A stretch of 38,090 nt of DNA, from positions 1 through 38,090 of the forward strand of contig CAINRG010000059.1 of assembly GCA_903852585.1 (NCBI GenBank), given 5' to 3'. Position 1 is the first letter of the stretch, and each line of letters starts with the position of its first letter. Of this stretch, positions 30,428 to 38,090 are shown in pieces. The DNA comes from an uncultured Actinomycetes bacterium (lineage in GTDB: Bacteria; Actinomycetota; Actinomycetes; Nanopelagicales; Nanopelagicaceae). The notes beneath the pieces are model-generated. The model searched no databases, had not been told where the DNA came from, and saw only the letters and a list, made by a program, of their open reading frames with translations. The position numbers and the translations under genes are program-made.

Positions 30428-31729
30428 ATGCCAAAGCTCGATACAGACACCCTCTATGTAGGCCTTTTGGGCTGCGGTGTTGTGGGCTCAGAGGTTGTTC
30501 GCCTCCTTGCTGAGAGTCGTATCGACTTCAAAGCTCGCTCCGGCGCAAATCTTGTGATTAAAAAGATTGCAGTCCGAAACGAAAAGACTGTTCGGCCGGG
30601 AATTGATCCAAAGCTCTTTACAACAGATGCGCTTTCTATCGTCAACGACCCTGAAATCGATGTTGTTATCGAATTGATGGGTGGCATCGAGCCAGCACAC
30701 GAATATTTAATGAAGGCTCTCAATAATGGAAAGGCAGTGATTACTGCAAACAAGGCGCTCCTCGCTCGCCACGGAGATGAACTCGAAACAGCTTCAGATA
30801 AAGCTGATGTCGATTTCTACTACGAAGCTGCGGTTGCTGGTGCGATTCCTATTATTCGTCCGCTTTCTGAATCTTTGATTGGCGATTACGTCACAAAGAT
30901 CATGGGAATTGTTAATGGCACGACAAACTTTATTTTGACCAAGATGTTTGAGACAGGCGCCGATTTTGATATCGCACTGAAGGAAGCTCAAGAACTTGGT
31001 TTTGCTGAAGCTGATCCGACTGCTGATGTCGAGGGATTTGATGCAGCCGCAAAGGCAGCGATTCTTGCGACTCTGGCATTCCATCACACTGTTACTGACG
31101 CCGATGTGTATCGCGAAGGTATTACAAAGCTGACGGCTCGCGATATCGCGATTGCAAAAGATATGGGAATGGTTATCAAACTTCTTGCAATCGCAGAAAA
31201 CATTGATGACGAAAAACTTTCAGTTCGTGTTCACCCAACACTTCTTCCAGCAACACATCCACTTGCATCTGTTCGTGGTGCGTTTAACGCAGTCTTTGTG
31301 GAAGCTGAAGCCGCTGGAGAGTTAATGTTCTACGGGCGCGGCGCTGGCGGAGTCCCAACAGCATCTGCTGTTCTTGGTGACCTTGTTGCGATTGCACGAA
31401 ATCTTGTCGATGAACGTACTGCTCCAGAGACAAGTGACTACGCAAAACTCACGATTGCCGATATTGGAACGACACATACGCGTTATTTGATTCGCCTTGA
31501 AGTGTTAGATCGTCCAGGTGTTCTTGCTGGCGTTGCAAATACATTTGCAGCTAATAACGTCTCGATTTCCACAGTCCGTCAGACTGGCCAAGAAGAGACT
31601 GCAGAATTGACTGTGACAACACACCTTGCAACCGAGGAATCTCTTGCGACAACTGTGAAGCAACTCAATGGTTTAGATTTTGTTAAACGCGTTGCAAGCG
31701 TAATTCGAGTAGAGGGGCTTCCTTCCTAA
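30428..31729 (+). CDS. hom: Homoserine dehydrogenase
   Basis: A 433-residue monofunctional homoserine dehydrogenase reducing aspartate semialdehyde to homoserine. It has the Rossmann motif [13 protein letters not shown] (G15, G17, G20), the catalytic region '[15 protein letters not shown]' and '[26 protein letters not shown]', and a C-terminal ACT domain ('[23 protein letters not shown]') that normally mediates threonine feedback inhibition. The start at 30428 matches the family and the upstream -10. The stop overlaps the thrC start (TAATG). Confidence 0.97.
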   Translation: MPKLDTDTLYVGLLGCGVVGSEVVRLLAESRIDFKARSGANLVIKKIAVRNEKTVRPGIDPKLFTTDALSIVNDPEIDVVIELMGGIEPAHEYLMKALNNGKAVITANKALLARHGDELETASDKADVDFYYEAAVAGAIPIIRPLSESLIGDYVTKIMGIVNGTTNFILTKMFETGADFDIALKEAQELGFAEADPTADVEGFDAAAKAAILATLAFHHTVTDADVYREGITKLTARDIAIAKDMGMVIKLLAIAENIDDEKLSVRVHPTLLPATHPLASVRGAFNAVFVEAEAAGELMFYGRGAGGVPTASAVLGDLVAIARNLVDERTAPETSDYAKLTIADIGTTHTRYLIRLEVLDRPGVLAGVANTFAANNVSISTVRQTGQEETAELTVTTHLATEESLATTVKQLNGLDFVKRVASVIRVEGLPS

Positions 31730-32784
31730 TGGCACATCAATGGCGCGGAGTTATCGAGGAATATCGCGATCGTTTACCCGTTAGCGAAAAGACTCCCGTC
31801 ATCTCACTGGGTGAAGGTGGAACTCCACTTGTTTATGCATGTGTTCTTTCGGAAATGCTCGGAAATAAGATTTGGCTCAAAGTAGAAGGCATGAACCCAA
31901 CCGGTTCTTTTAAAGATCGCGGAATGACTATGGCAATGTCGAAAGCTGCTGAAGAGGGTGCAAAAGCCGTCATCTGTGCGTCGACTGGAAATACATCTGC
32001 ATCCGCTGCTGCATATGCAACAAAGGCTGGAATGCTTCCTGTTGTTTTAGTTCCACAAGGAAAGATTGCAATGGGCAAACTTGCACAGGCAATTGCGCAC
32101 GGAGGACGCCTTCTTCAAGTTGATGGAAACTTCGATGATTGCCTCAACCTCGCTCGTGATCTTGCCCGCGACTATCCGGTTTCACTTGTGAACTCCGTCA
32201 ACCCCTTCCGCATCGAAGGTCAAAAGACAGCCTCCTTTGAAGTCGTCGACGCTTTGGGTGATGCCCCCGATATGCATGTATTGCCAGTTGGTAATGCAGG
32301 AAATATCACGGCTTATTGGAAGGGATACAAGGAGTATTACTCCGATAAGGTTTCACAGAAGCTTCCGGCAATGTGGGGATTCCAAGCAGCAGGCGCATCA
32401 CCGATTGTTCAAAATAAAATTGTTGAAAATCCAGAGACGATTGCAACAGCAATTCGAATTGGAAACCCAGCATCATGGGAGCAGGCAGTGGATGCTCGTG
32501 ATTCTTCTGGCGGGCTCATTGATTCAGTAACTGATGAGCAGATTCTTGAGGCTTACCGCCTCGTCGCAGCAAAAGAAGGAATCTTTGTCGAACCAGCTTC
32601 TGCTGCTGGTATCGCAGGCCTTATCAAGATGAAGGCACAAGGAAAGCTTCCTAAAGATAAGACCATTGTTATTACTGTGACAGGAAATGGCCTCAAGGAT
32701 GTTGGATACTTTCTCGATGGCGCACCTGCACCGGTTGTTATTCCTGTTGATGTGAAGGCTGCCGCTGCAGCGATGGGTCTGTAA
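31729..32784 (+). CDS. thrC: Threonine synthase
   Basis: A 351-residue fold type II PLP enzyme converting O-phosphohomoserine to threonine. K62 in [11 protein letters not shown] binds PLP; '[15 protein letters not shown]' binds the cofactor phosphate and '[19 protein letters not shown]' is also typical. The length matches the short actinobacterial/Bacillus type. It is coupled to hom by a one-base overlap. Confidence 0.97.
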   Translation: MAHQWRGVIEEYRDRLPVSEKTPVISLGEGGTPLVYACVLSEMLGNKIWLKVEGMNPTGSFKDRGMTMAMSKAAEEGAKAVICASTGNTSASAAAYATKAGMLPVVLVPQGKIAMGKLAQAIAHGGRLLQVDGNFDDCLNLARDLARDYPVSLVNSVNPFRIEGQKTASFEVVDALGDAPDMHVLPVGNAGNITAYWKGYKEYYSDKVSQKLPAMWGFQAAGASPIVQNKIVENPETIATAIRIGNPASWEQAVDARDSSGGLIDSVTDEQILEAYRLVAAKEGIFVEPASAAGIAGLIKMKAQGKLPKDKTIVITVTGNGLKDVGYFLDGAPAPVVIPVDVKAAAAAMGL

Positions 32785-32798
32785 GTTAAGGTTTCTCT

Positions 32799-33737
32799 AT
32801 GGCTTCCATGAATCGCGTGACCTTCCGCGCCACGATGGCACAGGTTTCCGTACCTGCATCGAGTGCGAATATTGGTCCTGGTTTTGATTCGCTAGCAATC
32901 GCACTTGACCTTCGCGATCATTACGCCGCTCAAATTCTCGATGATGCAACATTTGATGTTGACGTCACCGGTGAAGGCGCCGAGGATGTTAAAAAGGATA
33001 AGAACCATCTTGTTATTAAGGCGATGATGAAGGGCTTTGATTTCATGGGGGCAAAACCTCGTGGAATTGCACTTCGCGCCCTCAATGTGACACCTCACGG
33101 TCGAGGACTTGGTTCAAGTTCTTCGGCGATTGTCGGGGGATTAGCGCTTTCTCGTGCTCTTGTTTTAGGCGGGGAAGAACTTTTGACCGATGAAGATCTC
33201 ATTTCGCTAGCAACAGAGCTTGAAGGTCATCCAGACAATGTTGCTGCTGCATATTTTGGGGGAGCGACAATTTCATGGATGGATTCATCGATCTCTGAAA
33301 CACCGCGTGGTCGTGCAGTTCGTATCCATGTGGATGAGCGAATAAAAGCGATTGCATTTATTCCTGAAAATCATCTTGCTACAAGCAAAGCTCGAAAATT
33401 GTTGCCAGAAACAATTCCTCACACAGATGCAGTTCTCAATACATCACATGCTGCCTTGTTGGTTCATGCTCTTTCCCACCGCCCAGATCTTCTCTTTTCT
33501 GCAACGGAGGATCATCTCCATCAGGATTATCGTGCCGAAGCGATGCCAAAATCAGCAACGCTTCTCAAGAAGCTTCGCGCAGCAGGTGTTGCCGCAACAA
33601 TTTCCGGTGCAGGTCCGTCAGTTCTCGTACTTCACACAGGAACCGAGCAGGATGCAGATGACATCATTCACGCTGCGGGAGCTGGATTTACGGCGAAAAA
33701 ATTGGCAATCTCCGCTCAGGGTGTGGCGCAAAACTAA
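32799..33737 (+). CDS. thrB: Homoserine kinase
   Basis: A 312-residue GHMP kinase making O-phosphohomoserine for ThrC. The ATP-binding GHMP motif PHGRGLGSSSS lies at 99-109; 'VPASSANIGPGFDSLAIALDL' and 'SGAGPSVLVL' are the N- and C-terminal family motifs. AAGG lies 8 nt before the ATG at 32799; ATGs at 32808 and 32835 remain possible. It closes the lysine/threonine part of the block; a 218-nt spacer follows. Confidence 0.96.
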   Translation: MASMNRVTFRATMAQVSVPASSANIGPGFDSLAIALDLRDHYAAQILDDATFDVDVTGEGAEDVKKDKNHLVIKAMMKGFDFMGAKPRGIALRALNVTPHGRGLGSSSSAIVGGLALSRALVLGGEELLTDEDLISLATELEGHPDNVAAAYFGGATISWMDSSISETPRGRAVRIHVDERIKAIAFIPENHLATSKARKLLPETIPHTDAVLNTSHAALLVHALSHRPDLLFSATEDHLHQDYRAEAMPKSATLLKKLRAAGVAATISGAGPSVLVLHTGTEQDADDIIHAAGAGFTAKKLAISAQGVAQN

Positions 33738-33955
33738 GAATCTGGGTGGCTTTCGCTGCTCATTTTGTGTTAAGTTTCTCCTGTCTGAAGGCGAGACCGC
33801 AAAAACCCAAATTCTCGAATTTTCTTAATTCATCAGGATTCATCAGGGTAGGTCACAAAGCCAAGAACCTCTTTACAAGTTGATTTCATCCTGTTCGCAG
33901 GTTCAGATAAATCAAAATACATAGATATCCCTAAACAAAGGTAAAACAAAAGTAC
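33738..33955 (+). other. Spacer and leader upstream of rho
   Basis: This 218-nt stretch has no convincing gene. It contains a 10-bp tandem duplication ATTCATCAGG (33828-33847), a short inverted repeat CCTG-TTCG-CAGG (33892-33903) and an AT-rich end. A promoter for rho is expected here but no single -35/-10 pair stands out. rho leaders often carry autoregulatory Rho-binding sequence; that cannot be judged by eye. Confidence 0.5.
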
Positions 33956-35665
33956 ATGGCTGAAAAGAAAACGACTCGTCCAGCTGCAGCTAAAGCAGAA
34001 AAAGCTCCTGGCGACCTCAGCGCATTGACGCTGCCTGAACTCAAGAAGACCGCTGGCGCACTCGGTATTGATGGTGCTGCAAAGATGGCAAAGGCAGATC
34101 TGGTGCAATCCATTGGCGACCTCCAAGCAGCAAATCGTGAAGCTGCTAAGAAGGAGAAAGAAGATCGCCGTGCTGCAAAACAAGAAGCACGCAATAACCG
34201 CAACTCTCGCAATGAGAGCGAAGATAACAGTGACAGTGAGGACTCCCAAGTGAGTGATTCATCCGAAAATTCAGATTCACAAAATAACGATGGCGGCAGC
34301 CGAAATGACCGAAATGATCGCGGCAACCGAAACGATCGTAATGACCGTGGAGACCGTGGAGACCGCGGAAACCGTCGCAATCGCGACCGCGGGGACCGTG
34401 GAGATCGCGGTGACCGAAACAATCGCTTCCGTGATCGCGGTGACCGTCCTGATCGCAATGATCGAAATGAACGCGAAATTGTTCTCAGCGAAGATGATGT
34501 CCTTCTTCCTGTAGGTGGATTGCTCGACATTCTCGATAACTATGCATTTATCCGCACTGGTGGATATCTCCCAAGCCCAAACGATGTTTATGTTGGACTC
34601 CAACAAGTTCGTCGCTACGGATTGCGTAAGGGCGATGTCATCACCGGGCAGGTTCGCGAGCCAAAAGAAGGAGAGCGCAAAGAAAAGTTCAGCGCACTCG
34701 TAAAGCTCGATACCGTTAACGGAAAAGATCCTGAAGAGTCAAAGAACCGCGTAGATTTCGCAAAGCTGGTTCCTCTCTATCCTCAAGAGCGTTTGCGCCT
34801 TGAAACAGAACCAAATGTTCTTACAACTCGAATCATCGATTTGATTGCACCTATTGGTAAGGGACAACGAGGACTTATCGTTTCCCCTCCAAAGGCTGGT
34901 AAGACCATGGTTCTTCAAGCAATCGCAAATGCGATTACAACAAACAACCCAGAATGTCATTTGATGGTTGTTCTTGTGGACGAGCGTCCAGAAGAAGTTA
35001 CCGACATGCAGCGAAGCGTTAAAGGTGAAGTCATTGCTTCAACTTTCGATCGTCCAGCTGATGACCACACGACTGTTGCTGAACTTGCTATCGAGCGAGC
35101 AAAGCGCCTTGTTGAGCTTGGGCACGATGTTGTAGTTCTTCTCGATTCGATTACACGCCTAGGTCGTGCTTACAATATTGCAGCACCAGCATCTGGACGT
35201 ATCTTGTCCGGTGGTGTGGATTCTGCTGCGTTGTATCCACCAAAGAAGTTCTTCGGTGCCGCTAGAAATATCGAAAATGGCGGATCACTCACAATTCTTG
35301 CAACTGCACTTGTTGAAACTGGATCAAAGATGGATGAAGTTATCTTTGAAGAGTTCAAGGGCACAGGAAATATGGAATTGAAGCTAGATCGCAAATTTGC
35401 TGACAAGCGAATCTTCCCAGCTGTCGATGTAGATGCTTCTGGTACACGTAAGGAAGAAATCCTTATGGGAACAGAAGAGCTCAACATCGTCTGGCGTTTG
35501 CGCCGCGTTCTTCACGCTTTGGATTCACAACAGGCTCTTGAGCTTCTTCTTGAAAAGATGAAGGGCACAAAGTCCAACGTTGAATTCTTGCTCCAGATTC
35601 AGAAGACGACGATTAATGAAGCTAGCGCTGAAAAGGCACCTGGCTCCAGCGTAAATGGCGGCTGA
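33956..35665 (+). CDS. rho: Transcription termination factor Rho with long charged insertion
   Basis: A 569-residue Rho, the hexameric RNA helicase. Residues 22-56 are the Rho_N SAP-like domain. An inserted low-complexity region follows: Glu/Asp/Ser-rich (86-112), then Arg/Asp/Asn/Gly-rich (115-172). The OB-type RNA-binding domain begins near 175-240 ('[27 protein letters not shown]'). The ATPase core has Walker A SPPKAGKT (310-317), Walker B '[16 protein letters not shown]' and the R-loop region. Such insertions occur in actinobacterial Rho and add RNA affinity in M. tuberculosis. The ribosome-binding site is weak (AAAGG about 15 nt upstream). Confidence 0.97.
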   Translation: MAEKKTTRPAAAKAEKAPGDLSALTLPELKKTAGALGIDGAAKMAKADLVQSIGDLQAANREAAKKEKEDRRAAKQEARNNRNSRNESEDNSDSEDSQVSDSSENSDSQNNDGGSRNDRNDRGNRNDRNDRGDRGDRGNRRNRDRGDRGDRGDRNNRFRDRGDRPDRNDRNEREIVLSEDDVLLPVGGLLDILDNYAFIRTGGYLPSPNDVYVGLQQVRRYGLRKGDVITGQVREPKEGERKEKFSALVKLDTVNGKDPEESKNRVDFAKLVPLYPQERLRLETEPNVLTTRIIDLIAPIGKGQRGLIVSPPKAGKTMVLQAIANAITTNNPECHLMVVLVDERPEEVTDMQRSVKGEVIASTFDRPADDHTTVAELAIERAKRLVELGHDVVVLLDSITRLGRAYNIAAPASGRILSGGVDSAALYPPKKFFGAARNIENGGSLTILATALVETGSKMDEVIFEEFKGTGNMELKLDRKFADKRIFPAVDVDASGTRKEEILMGTEELNIVWRLRRVLHALDSQQALELLLEKMKGTKSNVEFLLQIQKTTINEASAEKAPGSSVNGG

Positions 35666-35688
35666 TCCCGCTTAAATCTCATCGAATT

Positions 35689-35709
35689 AGGCGCTCGTAA
35701 AGGGCGCCT
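35689..35709 (+). other. Hairpin after rho
   Basis: AGGCGC and GCGCCT pair across a 9-nt loop 24 nt after the rho stop. The tail is GTAATATT and not a T-run, so termination would be weak at best; it may protect the rho mRNA end. Confidence 0.4.
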
Positions 35710-35723
35710 GTAATATTCAACTC

Positions 35724-35759
35724 CTGGTTCACCTCCTAGCCAAAAGCTAGAGGACCCAG
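35724..35759 (+). promoter_or_regulatory. Candidate ribosomal protein L31 leader structure
   Basis: A two-part stem lies 35-70 nt before rpmE: outer CTGG/CCAG (35724-35727 with 35756-35759), an internal loop, then CCT-(c)-CTAGC paired with GCTAGAGG around a CAAAA loop (35732-35753). Autogenous L31 leaders have been described in Actinobacteria, and position and shape fit, but I have not compared it with the consensus. Confidence 0.4.
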
Positions 35760-35793
35760 TTCATCTACAACCAATGGCTGATAGGAAAAAAAT

Positions 35794-36066
35794 ATGAAGA
35801 ACGAGATTCACCCAGAATACGTTGAGACCACCGTTACATGCGGATGTGGTGAAGTATTCACAACTCGCAGCACAAAGACTTCCGGTTCTATCTACGTTGA
35901 AGTGTGCTCCCAGTGCCATCCTTTCTACACAGGAAAGCAACGTATCCTCGATACAGGCGGACGTGTAGCAGCATTCGAAGCTCGTCAAGCAAAGACGGCT
36001 GCAGCACAAGCTGCAACTCCAAAGGCAGAGAAGGCGCCAGTAAAGCGCAAGCAAGTTCTCAAGTAG
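35794..36066 (+). CDS. rpmE: 50S ribosomal protein L31, zinc-binding form
   Basis: A 90-residue bL31 with four zinc cysteines C16, C18, C38 and C41 (TCGCGEVF and [12 protein letters not shown]), i.e. the C+ form used when zinc is sufficient. The C-terminal extension is Lys/Ala-rich ([26 protein letters not shown]), longer than in E. coli. AGGA lies upstream of the ATG. It sits between rho and prfA as in mycobacteria and is closed by a strong terminator. Confidence 0.97.
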   Translation: MKNEIHPEYVETTVTCGCGEVFTTRSTKTSGSIYVEVCSQCHPFYTGKQRILDTGGRVAAFEARQAKTAAAQAATPKAEKAPVKRKQVLK

Positions 36067-36075
36067 TTTTTTTCA

Positions 36076-36124
36076 AGAGGCCCCACTTCGCACCCATTGC
36101 GGTGCGTGGGGTCTCTTTTATTTT
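36076..36124 (+). terminator. Intrinsic terminator after rpmE
   Basis: AGAGgCCCCAC pairs with GTGGGGtCTCT (36076-36086 with 36106-36116), with an inner GCACC/GGTGC helix, followed by TTTTATTTT. It separates rpmE from prfA. Confidence 0.93.
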
Positions 36125-36156
36125 GTAACGTTAACTATTCGTGAAAGGAGAAGCAA

Positions 36157-37254
36157 GTGGCTAGCAAAGAGAGCAGCAAAGAACGTTTTGGACAAGTTCC
36201 AGGATTGTTGACTGAATATGCGCAATTAGAAAAAGAGCTTGCAGATCCCTCAATTCACGCAGACCAAGGAAAAGCTCGCCAACTAGGTAAGCGTTACGCA
36301 GCGCTCGGTCCCATCGTTGGCGGATATCGCGCATTCAAAGCAGCCGAAGATGATCTTTCTGCAGGAAAAGAGATGGCTGCCGAGGATGAATCATTCGCAG
36401 CGGAAATTCCAGCACTTGAAGCAGCATTTGCGGCAGCAGAAGAAAAACTTGAAGAGCTCCTTCTTCCACGCGATCCCAATGAAGACCGCGATGTAATCCT
36501 TGAAATTAAAGCAGGAGTGGGTGGAGATGAATCCGCCCTCTTTGCTGGTGATCTTCTTCGCATGTATACGCGCTATGCAGAAAAGCACAATTGGAAGACT
36601 GAAATTATTGATGCCACAGATTCTGAAATGGGCGGCTATAAAGAAATAAGTATGGCGATTAAGTCAAAGGGCAGCGCCCAACCTGGTGAGACTCCATATG
36701 CAAAACTTAAATTTGAAGGTGGCGTTCACCGCGTACAACGCGTTCCAGAAACAGAGTCACAAGGTCGTATTCACACATCTGCTGCAGGTGTTTTGATTCT
36801 GGCTGAAGCTGATGAAGTCGATGTTGAAATTCGCCAACAAGATCTGCGTATTGACGTTTATCGCTCATCTGGACCAGGCGGACAATCCGTTAATACAACT
36901 GACTCTGCGGTGCGTATTACCCATATCCCAACCGGCGTTGTCGTCTCATGCCAAAATGAAAAGTCTCAGCTCCAAAATAAGGAATCAGCTCTTCGTATCT
37001 TGCGCGCACGCTTGCTCCAACATGCACAAGAGCAGGCTGATGCTGCTGCGATGGCCGAACGTAAATCCCAGATTCGTACTGTGGATCGTTCAGAACGAAT
37101 CCGCACATATAACTATCCTGAAAACCGCATCTCTGACCACCGCGTAAATTACAAGGCAAATAACCTTGAATCAGTGCTCAACGGTGAACTCGATGACATG
37201 ATCGACGCTCTTCTTGCAGCCGATAAAGCCGAGAAGCTCGCCAACCAATCATAA
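36157..37254 (+). CDS. prfA: Peptide chain release factor 1
   Basis: A 365-residue RF1 reading UAA and UAG. The tripeptide anticodon region is [15 protein letters not shown] (P-E-T at 197-199, the P-x-T form of RF1 and not the SPF of RF2), and the catalytic GGQ is at 241-243 in [24 protein letters not shown] lies 6 nt before the GTG start. The N-terminal coiled-coil domain is Ala/Glu-rich. prmC, whose product methylates the GGQ glutamine, begins 36 nt downstream. Confidence 0.97.
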   Translation: MASKESSKERFGQVPGLLTEYAQLEKELADPSIHADQGKARQLGKRYAALGPIVGGYRAFKAAEDDLSAGKEMAAEDESFAAEIPALEAAFAAAEEKLEELLLPRDPNEDRDVILEIKAGVGGDESALFAGDLLRMYTRYAEKHNWKTEIIDATDSEMGGYKEISMAIKSKGSAQPGETPYAKLKFEGGVHRVQRVPETESQGRIHTSAAGVLILAEADEVDVEIRQQDLRIDVYRSSGPGGQSVNTTDSAVRITHIPTGVVVSCQNEKSQLQNKESALRILRARLLQHAQEQADAAAMAERKSQIRTVDRSERIRTYNYPENRISDHRVNYKANNLESVLNGELDDMIDALLAADKAEKLANQS

Positions 37255-37258
37255 GTAC

Positions 37259-37290
37259 AGATAAATACCGAGATAAATACCGAGATAAAT
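37259..37290. repeat. 12-bp tandem repeat between prfA and prmC
   Basis: AGATAAATACCG (37259-37270), an identical second copy (37271-37282) and a partial AGATAAAT (37283-37290) fill the whole spacer between the prfA stop and the prmC start. Each unit ends up about where a ribosome-binding site for prmC would be expected. Confidence 0.92.
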
Positions 37291-38090
37291 ATGATGAAAG
37301 AGCTTCTTCGTAACGCAAAGAATCAACTGGCAACAAAGAACATCAATCCAGTAGATGCAGAACTCCTTCTTGCTCATGCCGCGCATGTCACTCGTATGGA
37401 TCTACATTCACAGGCAATTGAGTTCACTGCCCAGATCCGAGAGGATTTTCAAGGGTTTATCAATGAACGACTTGAAGGACGTCCCACTCAATACATCACC
37501 GGTGAAGCGCCATTTCGTTACTTAGAGCTTGAGGTCGGTGAAGGTGTTCTCATTCCTCGCCCGGAGACTGAACTTCTCGTGGATGAAGTGCTCCACAATC
37601 TCAATAAATATGATGAAACTGTATCAATCGTCGACTTGGGTTCAGGATCGGGAGCGATTGCAATTTCCCTCCAAAGAGAGTGCGAAGGAAAGAAGAAAGT
37701 CGCCGTTATCGCTGTTGAGAAATCTCGCGATGCACTTCCTTGGCTTCATAAAAACATTGCAAAATACGACCTTCCAGTTCGCGTTATAGAAGAAGATGTT
37801 TCGACCGCGCTCGAAGGCATTAAGTGCGACATCGTCGTAGCGAATCCTCCCTACATTCCGAACGCCGAAGTACTTCCTGAAGATGTCACAAAGGAACCTT
37901 CACTTGCCCTCCTTGGGGGCCCTGATGGGATGGATCTTCCCAAGGTATTTATTCAGGCAGCAGCCCGCATGCTCAAGAGCGGGGGATTGATTGCGATGGA
38001 GCATCATGAGAGCCAGGGCGATGCAATAAAAAACGCTCTCGAGGCCGAGTTCGTTAACATCCGCCTTCATCACGATCTCAACGATCGCCC
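37291..38090 (+). CDS. prmC: Release factor glutamine methyltransferase (partial)
   Basis: An open frame from ATG-ATG at 37291 that runs off the window; 266 codons are visible. It has the N-terminal helical domain ('DAELLLAHAAHVTR'), the motif 'LIPRPETELLV' (88-97), the SAM-binding 'VDLGSGSGAIAISL' (114-127) and the catalytic NPPY at 185-188 followed by IPNAE. PrmC (HemK) N5-methylates the GGQ glutamine of RF1 and RF2. No clear Shine-Dalgarno precedes it; it presumably shares the prfA transcript. Confidence 0.96.
   Translation, partial: MMKELLRNAKNQLATKNINPVDAELLLAHAAHVTRMDLHSQAIEFTAQIREDFQGFINERLEGRPTQYITGEAPFRYLELEVGEGVLIPRPETELLVDEVLHNLNKYDETVSIVDLGSGSGAIAISLQRECEGKKKVAVIAVEKSRDALPWLHKNIAKYDLPVRVIEEDVSTALEGIKCDIVVANPPYIPNAEVLPEDVTKEPSLALLGGPDGMDLPKVFIQAAARMLKSGGLIAMEHHESQGDAIKNALEAEFVNIRLHHDLNDR

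Noticed and set aside
33808-33821. AAATTC-TC-GAATTT as a thrB terminator
   Set aside because: The stem is short and AT-only with a 2-nt loop; it would not be stable enough.
34335-34455. RGD triplets in Rho as integrin-type adhesion motifs
   Set aside because: Rho is cytoplasmic and the triplets are by-products of an Arg/Gly/Asp repeat.
33931-34530. Minus-strand Arg/Ser/Pro-rich frame opposite rho
   Set aside because: It mirrors the repetitive Arg/Asp insertion of Rho, begins inside it and has no recognisable domain.

Overview
The window looks like a streamlined freshwater actinobacterium of the acI / Nanopelagicales kind ('Candidatus Planktophila' or 'Nanopelagicus' relatives). The evidence is gene content and order: argS-lysA-hom-thrC-thrB-rho-rpmE-prfA-prmC and clpS-DUF2017-murI-rph-rdgB run in the same order as in Mycobacterium tuberculosis (Rv1292-Rv1300 and Rv1331-Rv1341), and DUF3039, DUF2017, DUF222-HNH and a Rho with a long Arg/Asp-rich insertion are actinobacterial. 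The base composition is nevertheless clearly AT-richer than in typical Actinobacteria and the spacers are very short. The genus is an inference.

Layout. 1-2.5 kb: the last 11 codons of an SDR dehydrogenase, whose stop codon opens a ten-copy 9-bp tandem repeat; then, on the minus strand, a DUF1905 protein, a small membrane protein and a DUF222-HNH endonuclease with its own 9-bp repeat (five ERL units). 2.5-5.35 kb: a translationally coupled plus-strand operon of pirin, an old-yellow-enzyme reductase and a DsbA/FrnE-like thiol oxidoreductase. 5.35-9.23 kb (minus): pntB, the two pntA halves and argF, i.e. proton-translocating transhydrogenase plus arginine synthesis. 9.26-14.5 kb (plus): DUF3039, a secreted GH18 glycosidase, then clpS, DUF2017, murI, rph and rdgB.

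14.6-20.9 kb is the least ordinary part. It holds a membrane protein with a histone-H1-like Lys/Ala tail, an OafA-type acyltransferase coupled to a coiled-coil protein that also ends in a Lys/Ala tail, a three-gene cytochrome b6-like module (55-aa one-helix protein, four-histidine cytochrome b, 310-aa extracytoplasmic partner) without Rieske or cytochrome c genes, and a GNAT acetyltransferase. 20.9-27.2 kb: a DHA2-type MFS exporter, tRNA-Leu(UAG), xylose isomerase and, convergent to it, a XylF/XylH-like sugar ABC transporter with a single-domain ATPase. 27.3-38.1 kb: the conserved argS-to-prmC block, cut by the window end inside prmC.

Two themes cross the window. First, at least seven genes have a TAnnnT-like -10 element only 6-7 nt before the start codon, which predicts leaderless mRNAs and also corrects several start sites. 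Second, short tandem duplications (8-22 bp units) repeatedly sit on, or just after, stop codons. All promoter, operator and RNA-leader calls come from reading the sequence alone; no homology search, folding or alignment was run.
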